Source: Erythrophleum ivorense (Eukaryota; Streptophyta; Magnoliopsida; Fabales; Fabaceae). Taken from it: a DNA stretch of 64,000 bases. Within the stretch, counting starts at the first letter, position 1, and each line of letters begins with the position of its first letter. The position numbers and the translations under genes were made by a program. The stretch spans positions 2,914,001-2,978,000 of the forward strand of contig JAIUCV010000103.1 in NCBI GenBank assembly GCA_026724425.1, written 5' to 3'. The notes under the pieces are model-generated. The model was given only the letters and a program-made list of their open reading frames with translations, was not told the DNA's origin and ran no database searches. Positions 35,852 through 47,651 of the stretch are shown here, piece after piece.

Positions 35852-36947
35852 TGTTAGTCCAAGGATGATTAGCACAAAGACTTTGATGATAATAAAACGT
35901 TAATCAAACTTATGTAAAAGCCTATGATTTGTCTCGGCCTAGTAAGCCAATCAATAATTTTATGAAACTGCTTATGAATCTTATTTCATACTTTTGAGAA
36001 GTTGAGATTATATGTTAAACGACAAATTGTTTTATGTGAAAAAAGACAAACAAGTAATGGTCCTTTACATGCAATAAAAATGAATAGAAAAGTGTTTGCA
36101 GTGTCTGTTATGAGTTACTTACTCGAAAACAAGTTCTACTCTTAACCTCGTTTCAAATTTCGTGATTAGCATTTAATACGAGTAAACCAGACAACCTGTA
36201 TGAAAGAGTAAAACCTACAAAAACTAAAAATTTTGAATGTTAGAGATAATTCAAGGATATGCCAATAAAGTTAAACAATGAAATTATGGGTTATCTCTAA
36301 CGAATAGTCAATGCAAAAAGTCTATAAATATTCAAAACTATATATATTGTAAACAGATTGAAAAATTGAGAAAAGTGCTAGATCTATTATTTATTTAGTG
36401 TTTAATATATCTGCTTGTATGAAGCATTTCAGTGAGTGCTTGAAATTCATTGTAAAAAATAATGGATTGTTGTTGTTGACGAGTGAAAAAGAGTTAAAGA
36501 TAAGTTGTTGAAAATTCGGTTGAAAAATCACCTTGTTGTGAAGTTTGTAAGTGGTGTTATCCATGCTTCTGTAAGATTATTGTTGACTAGTGAAAAATCC
36601 CTTAAATGTTTTAGGGGGAATAAACGTAGGTCAAAGCAAACTGAACCAGCATAAATCTCTATGTGCAATCTCTTAACTATGCTTACCTCTGGTCCTTCAC
36701 TTTCGGAAGACCATATTTTAATCTTATTTGCATCATTAACTGCATTCACATAAGTTGTTTTATAACATCACTTTCACTTTTGCATCAACATAACTGTTTC
36801 GCTTATTATAAATTATTCTGTACAAAGGTTATCTACTTTTCTGTAAATTGAGATAAAGAACCATTGGTCTTTCACTTCCAAAAAAACATTAAAATAGCAT
36901 ATTCTATACTCGACACCTATTAATCTCCTTTGTAGGTGTGATTATCA
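35852..36947. mobile_element. Solo LTR, probably Copia-type, inserted in unit 1
   Basis: It begins TGTTAGTCCAAGGATGATTA and ends GGTGTGATTATCA. Flanks are CCAAT (35847-35851) and CCAAC (36948-36952). Units 2 and 3 read straight through this point (CTACCAACAATAGTGCTAC in unit 3), so the 1096-bp segment is an insertion. A TATA-like TCTATAAATATTC lies near 36321. No second copy and no coding region are present, so the internal part was probably lost by LTR-LTR recombination. The Copia assignment rests on the end sequence and is tentative. Confidence 0.75.
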
Positions 36948-37571
36948 CCAACAATAGCGCTACTTGTGCAGATGGAATCGGAGCTGCTTTGAACCACAAT
37001 GCTCACATATATTCTCTCTGCTCGAGCTTTGGTTTCAAAGAATATTCAGGAAATTAACTTTAACATTCTTATTTTCTCTGGAAAGTGTATATCGATGATC
37101 ACCTGTTGTAATTATCGGGACTAGGTGTAGTTTTTTCGAACATAGTTCTGCTTGGATTAGAGAAATCTCAGGTGGGGTTATTGTTTTTGTAAAATTGTCA
37201 AATTAAGACTTTTGTTTTATGCAAGTGAACAGAGGCTGCACTTCCTATAAACTTAATTCTTCACTCAAACGGATGTTATATCAAAATTTCCTATCAAACT
37301 TGAGAGAGAATCCATGGTTTCTTGAGTGCCATTTAAAAAAGAATTAGCAGGAAATTACATGGAAAAAGAGATATAAATAGAGAACAAGGAATTGAGTATT
37401 AGAAATGAAAAAGTAATTAGCAAGGGAGTTCAATAGAGGGCGAAGTATAATGAGTTTGTTAATGCCTCGAATAACAACTTACAGCAAGCCATGGCACAAG
37501 TTGAAGGTGCTATATATGCATGGAAAAGAAGCTTGTGCTGATATTGAGATACAGAATGTGGGATCAGGTAC

Positions 37572-37701
37572 CTGGGAGTCATGAAGTAGATGAACTGCAA
37601 GGCTTCCAAAGTCTGGGTAATTTCTGTTATATGCTGCCTTTGTAGCCACTTTTGTGTGTATCTCTGCGAGGACTACGAAGCAATTTTTCATTATGCTGTA
37701 T
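37572..37701 (-). other. Conserved 130-bp exon-like segment, copy in unit 1
   Basis: On the minus strand it is bounded by TTCAG before and GTACCTG after, with one frame open throughout (it includes CFVVLAEIHTKVATK, then NRNYPDFGSLAVHLLHDSQ). The same segment with the same length, borders and frame occurs at 40866-40995 and 45681-45810. I do not recognise the peptide. Confidence 0.4.
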
Positions 37702-40700
37702 CTGAAGGCTGGCGAAACATCAAGGTATTACCCTATCCGAATTCCAAGCTATTAAGTGTGAGTTAATGATGAAAGATGCGAAAAAGTTTTTTTTTTTTAA
37801 ATCTTCAGTTTAAATCCATGTGCTGCCATATATAAATTGAGAGGTAAATTGCATATAATCTCTTGAATTTTTATGTCATGTGCAGAAATTTTTTTTAATT
37901 TTTTAAACTTGACAATATGCCTTTTTAAACTTTTAAATTTGTATAGATAATCTTTCTATTAATTAATCCATTAATGACTCTCTTAAATTTCAATTTTTTT
38001 ATACAAATAATCTCTTGAGATTTCGAATTATGTACATATAACTCTCTAAACTTTAATTCATGCACAGATAATCTATGTGATGTGTTACTTTTCCTTAATG
38101 AAATAACAAATTAACGGTAAAGGGATTATTTGAAAAATTTTAAAGATTCAGGAATTTATTGTTAAGTTTTGAATGTTAAAACATTATCTGCTCATAACTC
38201 AAAATTTGTGCTATTTAACCTATATTAAAAAAAAACTATTGGAACCACTTTCTTTTGTTACATACCTTCCTAGTTACAAATGACATTCTAAATTTGTTTT
38301 GCCATATCTTAAGCAAGAGCTTGTTAAGAAATTTTGAGTTTGAATTTTTTATTATAAAATTTTTGTATAGTTTAGAGAGAAAAGAGAGAGTAAGAAAAAA
38401 AGGAGAAATGAACTCTATGTATGCTTTTACTCTTAATATCACTTTTTTTTTAAATTCTATAAAAATTTTACAATAAAAAAATTATGGAGGATGCTTATAC
38501 AAAAATTTCAATTAGAACGGTCTACTTTGTATGGTAGACTGATAGACCAAGAAAGTGAGATCGAGCAATACTGATGATGTTCCACAAAGCCGCCTAATTG
38601 GTACTTTAATGTGGGTGCGATAATGATATATTTAATATCGCATTATATGGTGCTTATGCTTTTCCTTTTTCCACTAATGATATATTTAAAGTGAAATTCT
38701 AGAATACGAAAATTTTAAGTTTAATACATATTAATATTATGATTTTTTTTTTATTTAACTGGGTCTTTTAACATTAACTTGCCATTGAATGGATTGGACC
38801 CAAAAAAAAAAAGATATTTAATGAATTACATGTTCACTAACTTATTCGGTGTATTTTGAAAAAAAATAAAAATAAACCGTGGACCACAGTCATGTACCTG
38901 CACACAAACAAGAAAAGGACACCCCGCAAAGGCAATTAAAGCAGAGGGTTGTTGGGAGGGACTTTCGTGTATCAAATCACAGTATGGTAGCCTCTTCCGT
39001 TTGTAAAGAAAGAGGAGGGTAGGAGAAGAAAAGTCACACTTTTCTTCCGTTTCTTCTTTTAATACTTCTCTCGGTTGTTTATTGATTACATTATTGAGGA
39101 AATTGTACAAATTTTATTTTGAGTTTTATTAGAGTATGAACAAGATCATATAATTAGAGTATCTTTGAATAGTTGTGGCGTCTCCTATATCATGCTCTAG
39201 ATGTATAAGTGTTAAAAGGGAAAAATAAGAAGTTAGTAGCTTATTCCTATATTAAAAAAGAAATGATGTATTGCTTAAAACATTAAGTCTTTCTTTTGTG
39301 GGCTAAAGGAAAGGAAATAATTTGTATGTGCTAATGCACAATGATATTTTCATAAAGATAATGAATGCTTGTCTTGCCTAGAGATTCCATACTGGTCTGT
39401 GTTGCCTTAGCAATGCAAACCTTAATAATGCCAACCGATGGATTTATAAGAATATTAGGCCTGCGCAGATAACGAATTCCATGCTTGGAGAAATAGAGAG
39501 CATTTCGCCTAAAAATATAATGTGTTAGCTTGATTACATTACATATATATATATATATATATATACTTTTAATCTCTATAATTTTATTTAACTTTTAATT
39601 TAATTCTTATAATCCAAGAATTACTAATGAATTCTTATAATTTATAATTTTTTTAATTTAATCTTTACAATTAAAATTTTATCAATATTTTATTAAATGT
39701 TGTTAATATAGCTATACTTGGCACTTTATATATATATTTATGTTGATAAAGGAAATAAATTCATAAAAGTAGATAATAAAATAAAATTAACTTACATATG
39801 TAAGAAAATATTAATAAAAATATAACAAAAACTATATTAAAAACTTTTTTTAATTATAAATTTTTAAATTGTAAAAATTAAATTAAACATTAAGTAAATC
39901 AGGAAGAAAGAATATAATTTTTCCCAAAATATATACATCTTCAAGTTGCCAAAACAATTCATGGGTGGGAAAACCGATTGATAGCCGATGAATGGTGTGT
40001 TTGAAAATGCGATACCTCTCCTCAGAATCATGTTTTATACAAAGTTTAAATTTAATGCTTCCATATAAACGTGTTTTTTTACTACACTTTTATACATGCA
40101 CGAAGTGTGTTTGGGTTTTCGTTTGGACCTCTTCAACCCACATTTCAAAAAAAGTAAAGATTGGTAGCTTTTGCGTAAACGTAATTTTATAATGAGAATC
40201 CAAACATGCATGAAGGCAACGCGAATTGCTACAGAAATGCTACAAACAACAGTGCTACTTGTGCAGATGGAATTGGCGCTTCTCTCAACAGCAATGCTCG
40301 CATCTATCCTCTCCGCTCGAGCTTTTGCTTTCAAAAAATATTCAGGAAATTAACTTTAACATTTTTATTTTCTCTGGGAAGTGTATATCAATGATGAACT
40401 GTTGTATTCATCGGGACTAGTTGTAGTTTTTTAAAATATTTTTGTTTCGATTGGAGAAATCTGAGGTGAGGTTATTGTTTTTGCAAAATCGTCAAATTAA
40501 GACTTTTGTTTTATGCAAGTGAACAGAGGCTGCACTTCCTATAAACTTAATTCTTCACTCAAACGGGTGTTATATCAAAATTTCCTATCAAACTTCAGAG
40601 AGAATCAATAGTTTTCTGAGTGTCATTGAAAAAAGAATTAGCGGGGAGTTGAATGGAAAAAGAGATATAAATAGAGAAGAAGGAATTAAGTGTTAGAAAT

Positions 40701-40865
40701 GAAAAAGCAATTAGCAAGGGAGTTCACTAGAGGGCGAAGTATCATGAGTTTGTTAATGCCTTGAAGAACAACTTACAGCAAGCCATGGCACAAGTTGAAG
40801 GTACAATATATGCATAGAAAAGAAGCCTGTGCTAAGATTGAGATACAGAATGTGGCGTCAGGTAC

Positions 40866-40995
40866 CTGGGAGTCATGAAGTAGATGAATTTCAAGGCTTC
40901 CAAAATCTGGGAAATTTCTGTTATATGTTGCCTTTGTAGCCAGTTTTGTATGTATCTCTGTGAGGACTACGAAGCAATGATTCATTATGCTATAT
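40866..40995 (-). other. Conserved 130-bp exon-like segment, copy in unit 2
   Basis: Same borders and open frame as 37572-37701, with a number of amino-acid differences (for example LTEIHTKLATKATYNRNFP). Confidence 0.4.
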
Positions 40996-41118
40996 CTGAA
41001 GGCTGATGAAACATCAAGTGTATTACATTGTCCGAATTCCAAGCTATTAAGTGTGATTTAGAGATGAAAGATGCGAATAAGTTTTTTTTTTTAAATCCTT
41101 ACTTTAAATCCATGTGCT

Positions 41119-41155
<37 letters not shown>

Positions 41156-42417
41156 AAGGTTAGATTACACATAATGTCTCAAATTTTAGATCATATGCTA
41201 ATAACTCTTTTGACCTTTTAAACTTGACAATATACCTTCTTAAACTTTTAAATTTATGCAAATAATCCTTCTATTAGTTAATCCATTAATGAATCTCTTA
41301 AATTTCATTTTTTATGCAAATAATTTCCCTAAATTTTGAGTTATGCATAAATAATTCTCTAAATTTTAAATCGTGTAGATAATCTCTTTAATATGTCACT
41401 TTCCATTAATAAGATAGCATATTAACGGTAAAGGAATTATATGCAAAAATTTGAAAGATTAGGGGTTTATTGTTAAGTTTTAAATATTAAAGAATTATCT
41501 GTCCATGATTCAAAATTCAAAAGGATTATGTGCTATTTAACCTATATTAAGAAGGAAAACTCTTGGAACCACTTTCTCCTGGTTACATACCTTCCTAGTT
41601 ACAAATGATATTCTAAATTTGTGTTGCCATGTCTTAAGCAAGAGCTTTTTAAAAAATTTTAAGTTTAAATTCTCTAAAATTTTTTATTGTAAAATTTTCA
41701 TACAATTCAGATATAGAAAAAAGAAGAGAAAGTATAAAAGAAAAAAAAAAAAGAGAAGAAATGAACCCAATACACATTTTAAACTTTAGTATTACTCTTC
41801 TTATAATTTTTATAAAAAATTTAAGATAAAAATTATAGAGGATGCCTATACTAAAGTTTCAATTAGAACGGTCTGCTTTGTATGGTAGACTGAGAGACCA
41901 AGAAATTGAGATTCAGCAAGATTGATGATGTTCCAAAAAGCCGCCTAATTGATACTTTAATATGGGTGCGATGATGATATATTTAATATCGTATTATATG
42001 GTGCTTATACTTTACCTTTTTCCACTAATGATATACTAAGAGTGAAATTCTAGAATAAGACACAAAAGTTTTAAGTTTAATTCGTATTAATATTATGATT
42101 TTTCTTTTATTTAACCAGGTCTTTTAAGATTAACTTGCCATTGAATGGATTGGACCCCCCAAAAAAAATGATAGTTAATAATTTATATGTTCACTAACTT
42201 ATTCGGTATACTGTCAGAAAAAATTAAACCGTGGACCACAGTCATGTACCTGCACACAAGCAAAGAAAAAGCAACCCCATGAACGCAATTAACGCACAGG
42301 GTTGTTGGGAGTGATTTTCATGTATCAAATCAGAGTATGGTAGCCTCTTCCATTTGTAAAGAAAGAGGAAGGTGGGAGAACAAAAGTCATACTTCTCCTC
42401 CGTTTCTTCTTTCAGGG

Positions 42418-42628
42418 CATGTTTCGTAGGGCAAAGGAAAGAGAAATAAAAAAAAAATTATGTAAAATGTCTATTTTATCCTGTTAATCATTATTTAATA
42501 TTATCTATCAATTATTATTTAATTATTAAAAGTAGAGACATTAAAGTCATTTTCTATCTCTAAAATTATCTTTTTACTTTCCATTTCTGTTTCTATATCT
42601 AATTTTCTGCATACCAAACAGGCCATAT
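42418..42628. mobile_element. MITE-like insertion in unit 2
   Basis: The left end reads GGGCATGTTTCGTAGGGCAA. The right end in reverse complement reads GGCCTGTTTGGTATGCAGAA. The inside shares TTATTTAATATTATCTATCA with the duplicated repeat at 28090-28503. Units 1 and 4 lack it at this point. Confidence 0.65.
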
Positions 42629-44823
42629 TTCATACTTCTCCTGGTTGTTTATTGGTTACATTTTTTAGGAAATTATACAAATTTTATTTTGAATTTTATT
42701 AAAATTATGTAATCTTTTTTATTTTAAAAATATATTTTTCAGTTTAATATTAATTTTAAACTAAAATATTCTTCATAAAAAATTATATGATAGTATTTTA
42801 GTTAAAAAATGTATTTAGATTAATAGAAAGTAATGTAATAAAAAATTTAAAATTAAACTAAAATATAAGATAATTTTTTATTTTAAAGAAAATCTATATA
42901 TATTTTACAAACAAAAAAGATGTCTATGTATTTTTGTAATAAAATTTAAAAAAATTATATAATTTGGTCTAAATTTTTTAATTATTTCAGGGTTCCTCAT
43001 CCGCTATTATTGTTCTTAAACAGGACTTACAATTATTTTCTGACTGGTGCTTGATAGGCATTAACTTTTTAGCAAGAACTTTTATGTTGGCAGGAGAATT
43101 TTGTCCATTTATAAATGCAGAAAAATCTATTTATTTACTAGGAGAGAAATTCTTAAATATTCTTAAGATATCATATTATTTATATTTTCTCTAATAAAAA
43201 TATAAGTTAAAAAAATAAGATCTACTAACTAATAAAATAATATCAAATTATATAATTAAATCTCATATATAACTCTCTATTTATATATATATATATATAT
43301 ATATAGAATGTTATATGAGGTTATATTCCATTATCTACTATAACTTACTATTATGTGGATCTATTATATAATTTAATTCTATTTTAATAGTTAGTATATA
43401 GATGACATTGTATATGTAAAAATTTCTCATATTTAGGAAATGGTAACTTCAAACATGGCACAATTCATGCCTTGTATCTAGAGTAGTTGGCCAATTTCCA
43501 AGATACAAGGATTTTTTCAGAAAGATAATGAATGCTTGTTGTTCCTATGAATTTTTTGTTTCTTTTTATATATAGGGATTTTGTGTTGGATGTTTTTAGT
43601 CCCGCTTTGGGTTATGTGGTGTTGCCTTAGCATCGTAGACTTTGGTGATGTAGAATAGATCATTTTAACATATAAAGATATTAGGTTTGTAAAGTATCTA
43701 TAATACTAGCCCCAAAATTTGCCAGTCAAATCATGGGTTAAAAGGTTTAAGAGAAGCTTGTTTTCAAGCTTTTAACTTTAAAATTTTTTAAATTTAAATT
43801 TCATATAATTGAAATATATTTGAATAGTTATGGTGTCTCCTATATGACCCACTAGATGTATAAGTGTTGAGAGGGAAAAATAAGAAGAGGGTAGCTGAGT
43901 CCAGTAAAAACAAATGATGTATTGCTTGGAACATTGAGATATAAGTCTTTCTTTTATGAGCTAAAGGAAAGGAAATAATTTGTATATGCTAATACACAAT
44001 GATATTTTCATAAAGATAATGAATGCTTGTCTTGCCTAGAGATTTGGTTTTTATTCTATGTTTAGAGATTCCATAGTAGCTGGTGTTGCCTTGACAATAC
44101 AAACCTTAAACAAGGCGAACTGATGGATTTATAAGAATATTAGGCTTGCGCAGATAACGTATACCATGCTTGGAGGAATGGAGAGCATTTCGCCTAAAAA
44201 GGTAATGTGTTAGCTTGATTACATTACATAAAATATACATACATACATACATATATATTATACTCTTGATCTCTATAAGTTTATTTAACTTTTAATTTGA
44301 TTCTTATAATCTAAAAATGTATAATTGAATTCTCATAGTTATAATTTTTTTTAATTTAATCTCTACTATTAAAATTTTATCAGTATTCTATTAAATTTTG
44401 TTAGTATAACTATTCTTGACACTTTTAATATCTATATACACACAGGTGAGACAGAGAGAGAGCGATTTATATTAATAACAGAAATAAATTTATAAAAATA
44501 AATAATAAAATAAAATAAACTTACATATATAATGAAATATTAATAAAAATATAATAACAAAAACTATATTAAAAACTTTTTGAATTATAAAGGTTTAATT
44601 ATAAATTTTTAAATTATAAAAATTAAATTAAATGTTAAGTAAATCAGGAAGAAAGAATAATTTTCCCAAAATATATACATCTTCAAGTTGCAAAAAACAA
44701 TTCATGGCTGGGAAAACCGATAGATAGTTGATGAAAGCAATGCGGATTACTACGACAACGCTACCAACAATAGTGCTACTTGTGCAAATGGAATCGGCGC
44801 TTCTCTCAACCGCAATGCTCGCT

Positions 44824-45149
44824 TGGGTCTAACTCAATCTCAAAAATTAGCTCAGAAGGGGAGAATTGCCACAAGTCTTATAAGGAGTACTTTGACTCAA
44901 ATCGTAATCGACGTGAGACTTAACACACCTCCCTCATACCCAAGACTGGACATCTGAAGCGTGAAGTTTGCAGGACGGGATATCTGCGGGTGGTCCCATA
45001 TTCCCAACATAGAACCAAGGCTCTTATACCATATTACAAATTTAGCTTGGTCCTAACTCAATCTCAAAAATTAACTCATAAGAGGAGGATTGTCACAAAC
45101 TTTATAAAGAGTATTTTGACTCAAATCCTAATTGATGTGGGATTCAACA
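44824..45149 (-). mobile_element. TRIM (small LTR retroelement), minus orientation
   Basis: Direct terminal repeats of 102 bp at 44824-44925 and 45048-45149 share TAACTCAATCTCAAAAATTA and a TTTGACTCAAATC block. Read on the minus strand each starts TGTTRARTCYCAC. Near the minus-strand 5' repeat is TGGTATAAGAGC (45020-45031), one base from the usual primer site for initiator Met-tRNA. Before the 3' repeat is a purine tract ATGAGGGAGGTG. No coding capacity. It splits the conserved island of unit 3 (units 1 and 2 lack it). No clean target duplication was found, and the 5' repeat may extend to about 45033. Confidence 0.75.
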
Positions 45150-45680
45150 TTCCCGTTCGAGGTTTTGGTTTCAAAGAATATTCAGGAAGTTAACTGTAAC
45201 ACTTTATTTTCTGGGAAAAGTGTATATCGGGACTAGGTGTAGTTTTTTGGAACATAGTTCTGTTTGGATTAGAGAAATCTGAGGGGGTTATTGTTTTTGT
45301 AAAATCGTCAAATTAAGACTTTTGTTTTATGCAAGTGAACAGAGGCTGCACTTCCTGTAAACTTAATTCTTCACTCAAATCATGTTATATCAAAATTTCC
45401 TATCAAACTTGAGAGAGAATCCATGGTTCCCTGAGTGCCACTGGGAAAAGAATTAGCAGGAAGTTGCATGGAAAAAGAGATATGAATAGAGAACAAGGAA
45501 TTAAGTGTTAGAAATGAAAAAGCAATTAGCAAGGGAGTTCAATAGAGGGCGAAGTATAATGAGTTTGTTATTGCCTTGAGGAACAACTTACAGCAAGCCA
45601 TGGCACAAGTTGAAGGTCCTATATATGCATGGAAAAGGAGCTTGTGCTGTATTGAGATACATATATGTGGCATCAGGTAC

Positions 45681-45810
45681 CTGGGAGTCATGAAGTAGAT
45701 GAATTTCAAGGCTTCCAAAGTCTGGGAAATTTCTGTTATACGTTGCCTTTGTAGCCACTTTTGAGTGTATCTCTGCGAGGACTACGAAGCAATTATTCAT
45801 TATGCTGTAT
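45681..45810 (-). other. Conserved 130-bp exon-like segment, copy in unit 3
   Basis: Same length, splice-like borders and open frame as the copies in units 1 and 2 (AEIHSKVATKATYNRNFPDF). Confidence 0.4.
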
Positions 45811-46936
45811 CTGAAGGCTGATGAAACATCGAGTGTATTACACTATCCGAATTCCCAAGCTATTTAGTGGGTTTTAATGGTGAAAGATGCGAATAAGTTT
45901 TTTTTCTCTCTCTAAAAGAAAAAAAAAATCGTTAGTTTAAATTCATGTGCTGTCGTACATAACCTAAATATTAAATTGTACAAAATCTCTTTAATTTTGA
46001 GTTATATATAGATGATTTTTTTGACTTTTAAAACTTGACAATATACTTTTTAGAATTTTTAAATTTGTGTACATAAACTTTCTATCATTAGTTAATCTAT
46101 TAATGAATCCCTTAAAATTTATTTTTTTATGCAGATAAATTTCTTTAAATTTTGGATTATACTTAAATAATCTCCTTAACTTTAAATTATATACAGATAA
46201 CTTTTTTAATATGTTGTGTTATGTTCTGTTAGTAAAATAATAGATTAACTAATAGTAAAAAAGTTATCTATCCAAATTTAAAATTCTAGGGGATTCATTG
46301 TTAAATTTTAAAAATTAAAAAATTATTTGCATATAATATAAAATTCAAAGAACTTATATGCTATTTAGCCTATATTAAATAAGAAAACTATTAGAACCAC
46401 TTTCTCTTTGTTACATACTTTCTTAGTTACAAATAACATTCTAAATTTATGTTGCCATGTCTCAAACAAGAGCTTTTTAAGAAATTTTGAGTTTGAATCC
46501 TTTTAAATATTTTATTGTAAAATTTTTATACAATCCAGAAAGAGAATAAAGAAAAGAAGAAGAAAAAATAAATTTTATATGCATTTTTACCTTTGGTATC
46601 ACTTCTCTTTCCAATTCTAAAAAAAAAAATTTAATAAAAAAATTAGAGAGATACTTATACAAAAATTTCAAATAGAATGGACTGCCTTGTATGGTAAACT
46701 GATAGACCAAGAAAGTGAGACTCAGCAATATCGATGATGTTCCAAAAAGCCGCCTAACCGATACTTTAGTGTGGGTGCGATAATGAATATTTAATATCAT
46801 ATTATATGGTGCTTATACTTTTACTTTTTCCACTAATAAAATATTTAAAGTAAAATTCTAGAATAAAACACGAAAAATTTAAGTCTAATTCTTATTAATA
46901 TTATAATTTTTTTATTTAACCAGGTCTTTTAACATT

Positions 46937-47068
46937 TATAGTGTGTTTAGCAGAGCGTTAAATAGAAATAAAATCACGTTTGCAAACTTCTTTTACACAT
47001 AAACAATCATTTGTTACTTCTTTGCAAATTGTGTTTTCTCTCATCCCACGGTGCAACCAAACATACGC
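46937..47068. mobile_element. Small hAT-like MITE with 7-8 bp target duplication
   Basis: Flanked by TAACATT at 46930-46936 and 47069-47075; an eighth base differs. Ends are TATAGTGTGTTTAGCAG and, in reverse complement, GCGTATGTTTGGTTGCACC. The sister sites in units 1, 2 and 4 read TTTTAACATTAACTTGCCATT or close variants without it. An 8-bp duplication is the hAT signature. Confidence 0.75.
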
Positions 47069-47330
47069 TAACATTGGATTTTAAAAAAAAAGATATTTAA
47101 TAAATTATATGCTCACTAACTTATTCGGTATATTTTGAAATAATAATAATAATACTAATAATAAACCACGAACCAATCATTTACATGCACACAAACAAGA
47201 AAAAGCAACCCCACAAAGGCAACTAAAGCAGGGGTTGTTGGGAGCGACTTTGTTGGGTTAATGTATCAAATCACACTGTGGTAGCCTCTTCCATTTGAAG
47301 AAGGGAGGGAAAACAAAAATCCTACTTATG

Positions 47331-47651
47331 GCCCTGTTTGATTTGATTTTGTAGAATAATTTTTTTATTTTCAAGAACAAAAAAATAAAAAAACTTATTT
47401 GATAATGTGTTTTTAATGAAGTATTTTGTAAAACAAAAAAGTAAAATTTTGTTTTTAAAAACAAAAAACTCAAAATACTTTTTGAGTGTTCTGTAATTTT
47501 TGTTCTACAGAATCAGGTAAAAAATAAAAAATAATTACTTTTCAAAATAATGATTCAAACAGATTTTTTAATTTTTTTGTTCTAAAAAATTTGTTCTTAA
47601 AATCATATGTTTTGAAAACATTAAAACAAAAATAATTTTAAACAGGCCCTA
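47331..47651. mobile_element. MITE-like insertion with GGGCCTGTTT ends in unit 3
   Basis: The left end reads GGCCCTGTTTGATTTGATTT and the right end in reverse complement AGGGCCTGTTTAAAATTATT. The inside repeats AAAACAAAAA and its complement, giving a partly self-complementary sequence. Units 1 and 4 lack it here. Confidence 0.65.

Larger units (their letters stand above)
33479..39131. repeat. Large direct repeat, unit 1
   Basis: First of four units. Its landmarks recur in the same order in the others: TTATGTTGGCAGGAGAATTT (33481), AAGGAAATAATTTGTATGTG (34447), GTTGCCTTAGCAATACAAAC (35253), CAAAATATATACATCTTC (35750), a long well-conserved island (36948-37770), GCCGCCTAATTGGTACTTTA (38591) and CATGTACCTGCACACAAACA (38890). 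Private insertions are a Stowaway-like MITE, a larger MITE and a solo LTR, listed separately. It begins about 230 bp upstream of the UVR/ApaG promoter and lacks the tail seen in unit 2. Confidence 0.85.
39148..43078. repeat. Large direct repeat, unit 2
   Basis: It starts part-way through the unit, at the point matching about 43800 in unit 3 (TTTGAATAGTTGTGGCGTCTCC). It then carries all later landmarks: AAGGAAATAATTTGTATGTG (39312), the conserved island (about 40245-41080), GCCGCCTAATTGATACTTTA (41941), CATGTACCTGCACACAAGCA (42242) and a tail TCTGACTGGTGCTTGATAGG (43039). It has TA runs at 39541-39566 and 41122-41152. A private MITE-like insertion lies at 42418-42628. Confidence 0.85.

Noticed and set aside
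38826..39110. Open minus frame in unit 1, partly conserved at 50624-50827
   Set aside because: Sister copies in units 2 and 3 carry indels and stops, so the frame is not maintained, unlike the 130-bp segment.
40171..40353. Overlapping + strand frames in the island of unit 2 that end in a stop shared with units 1 and 3
   Set aside because: Two + frames are open at once, upstream sequence differs between units and no start or splice context is shared, so I could not choose a coding frame.
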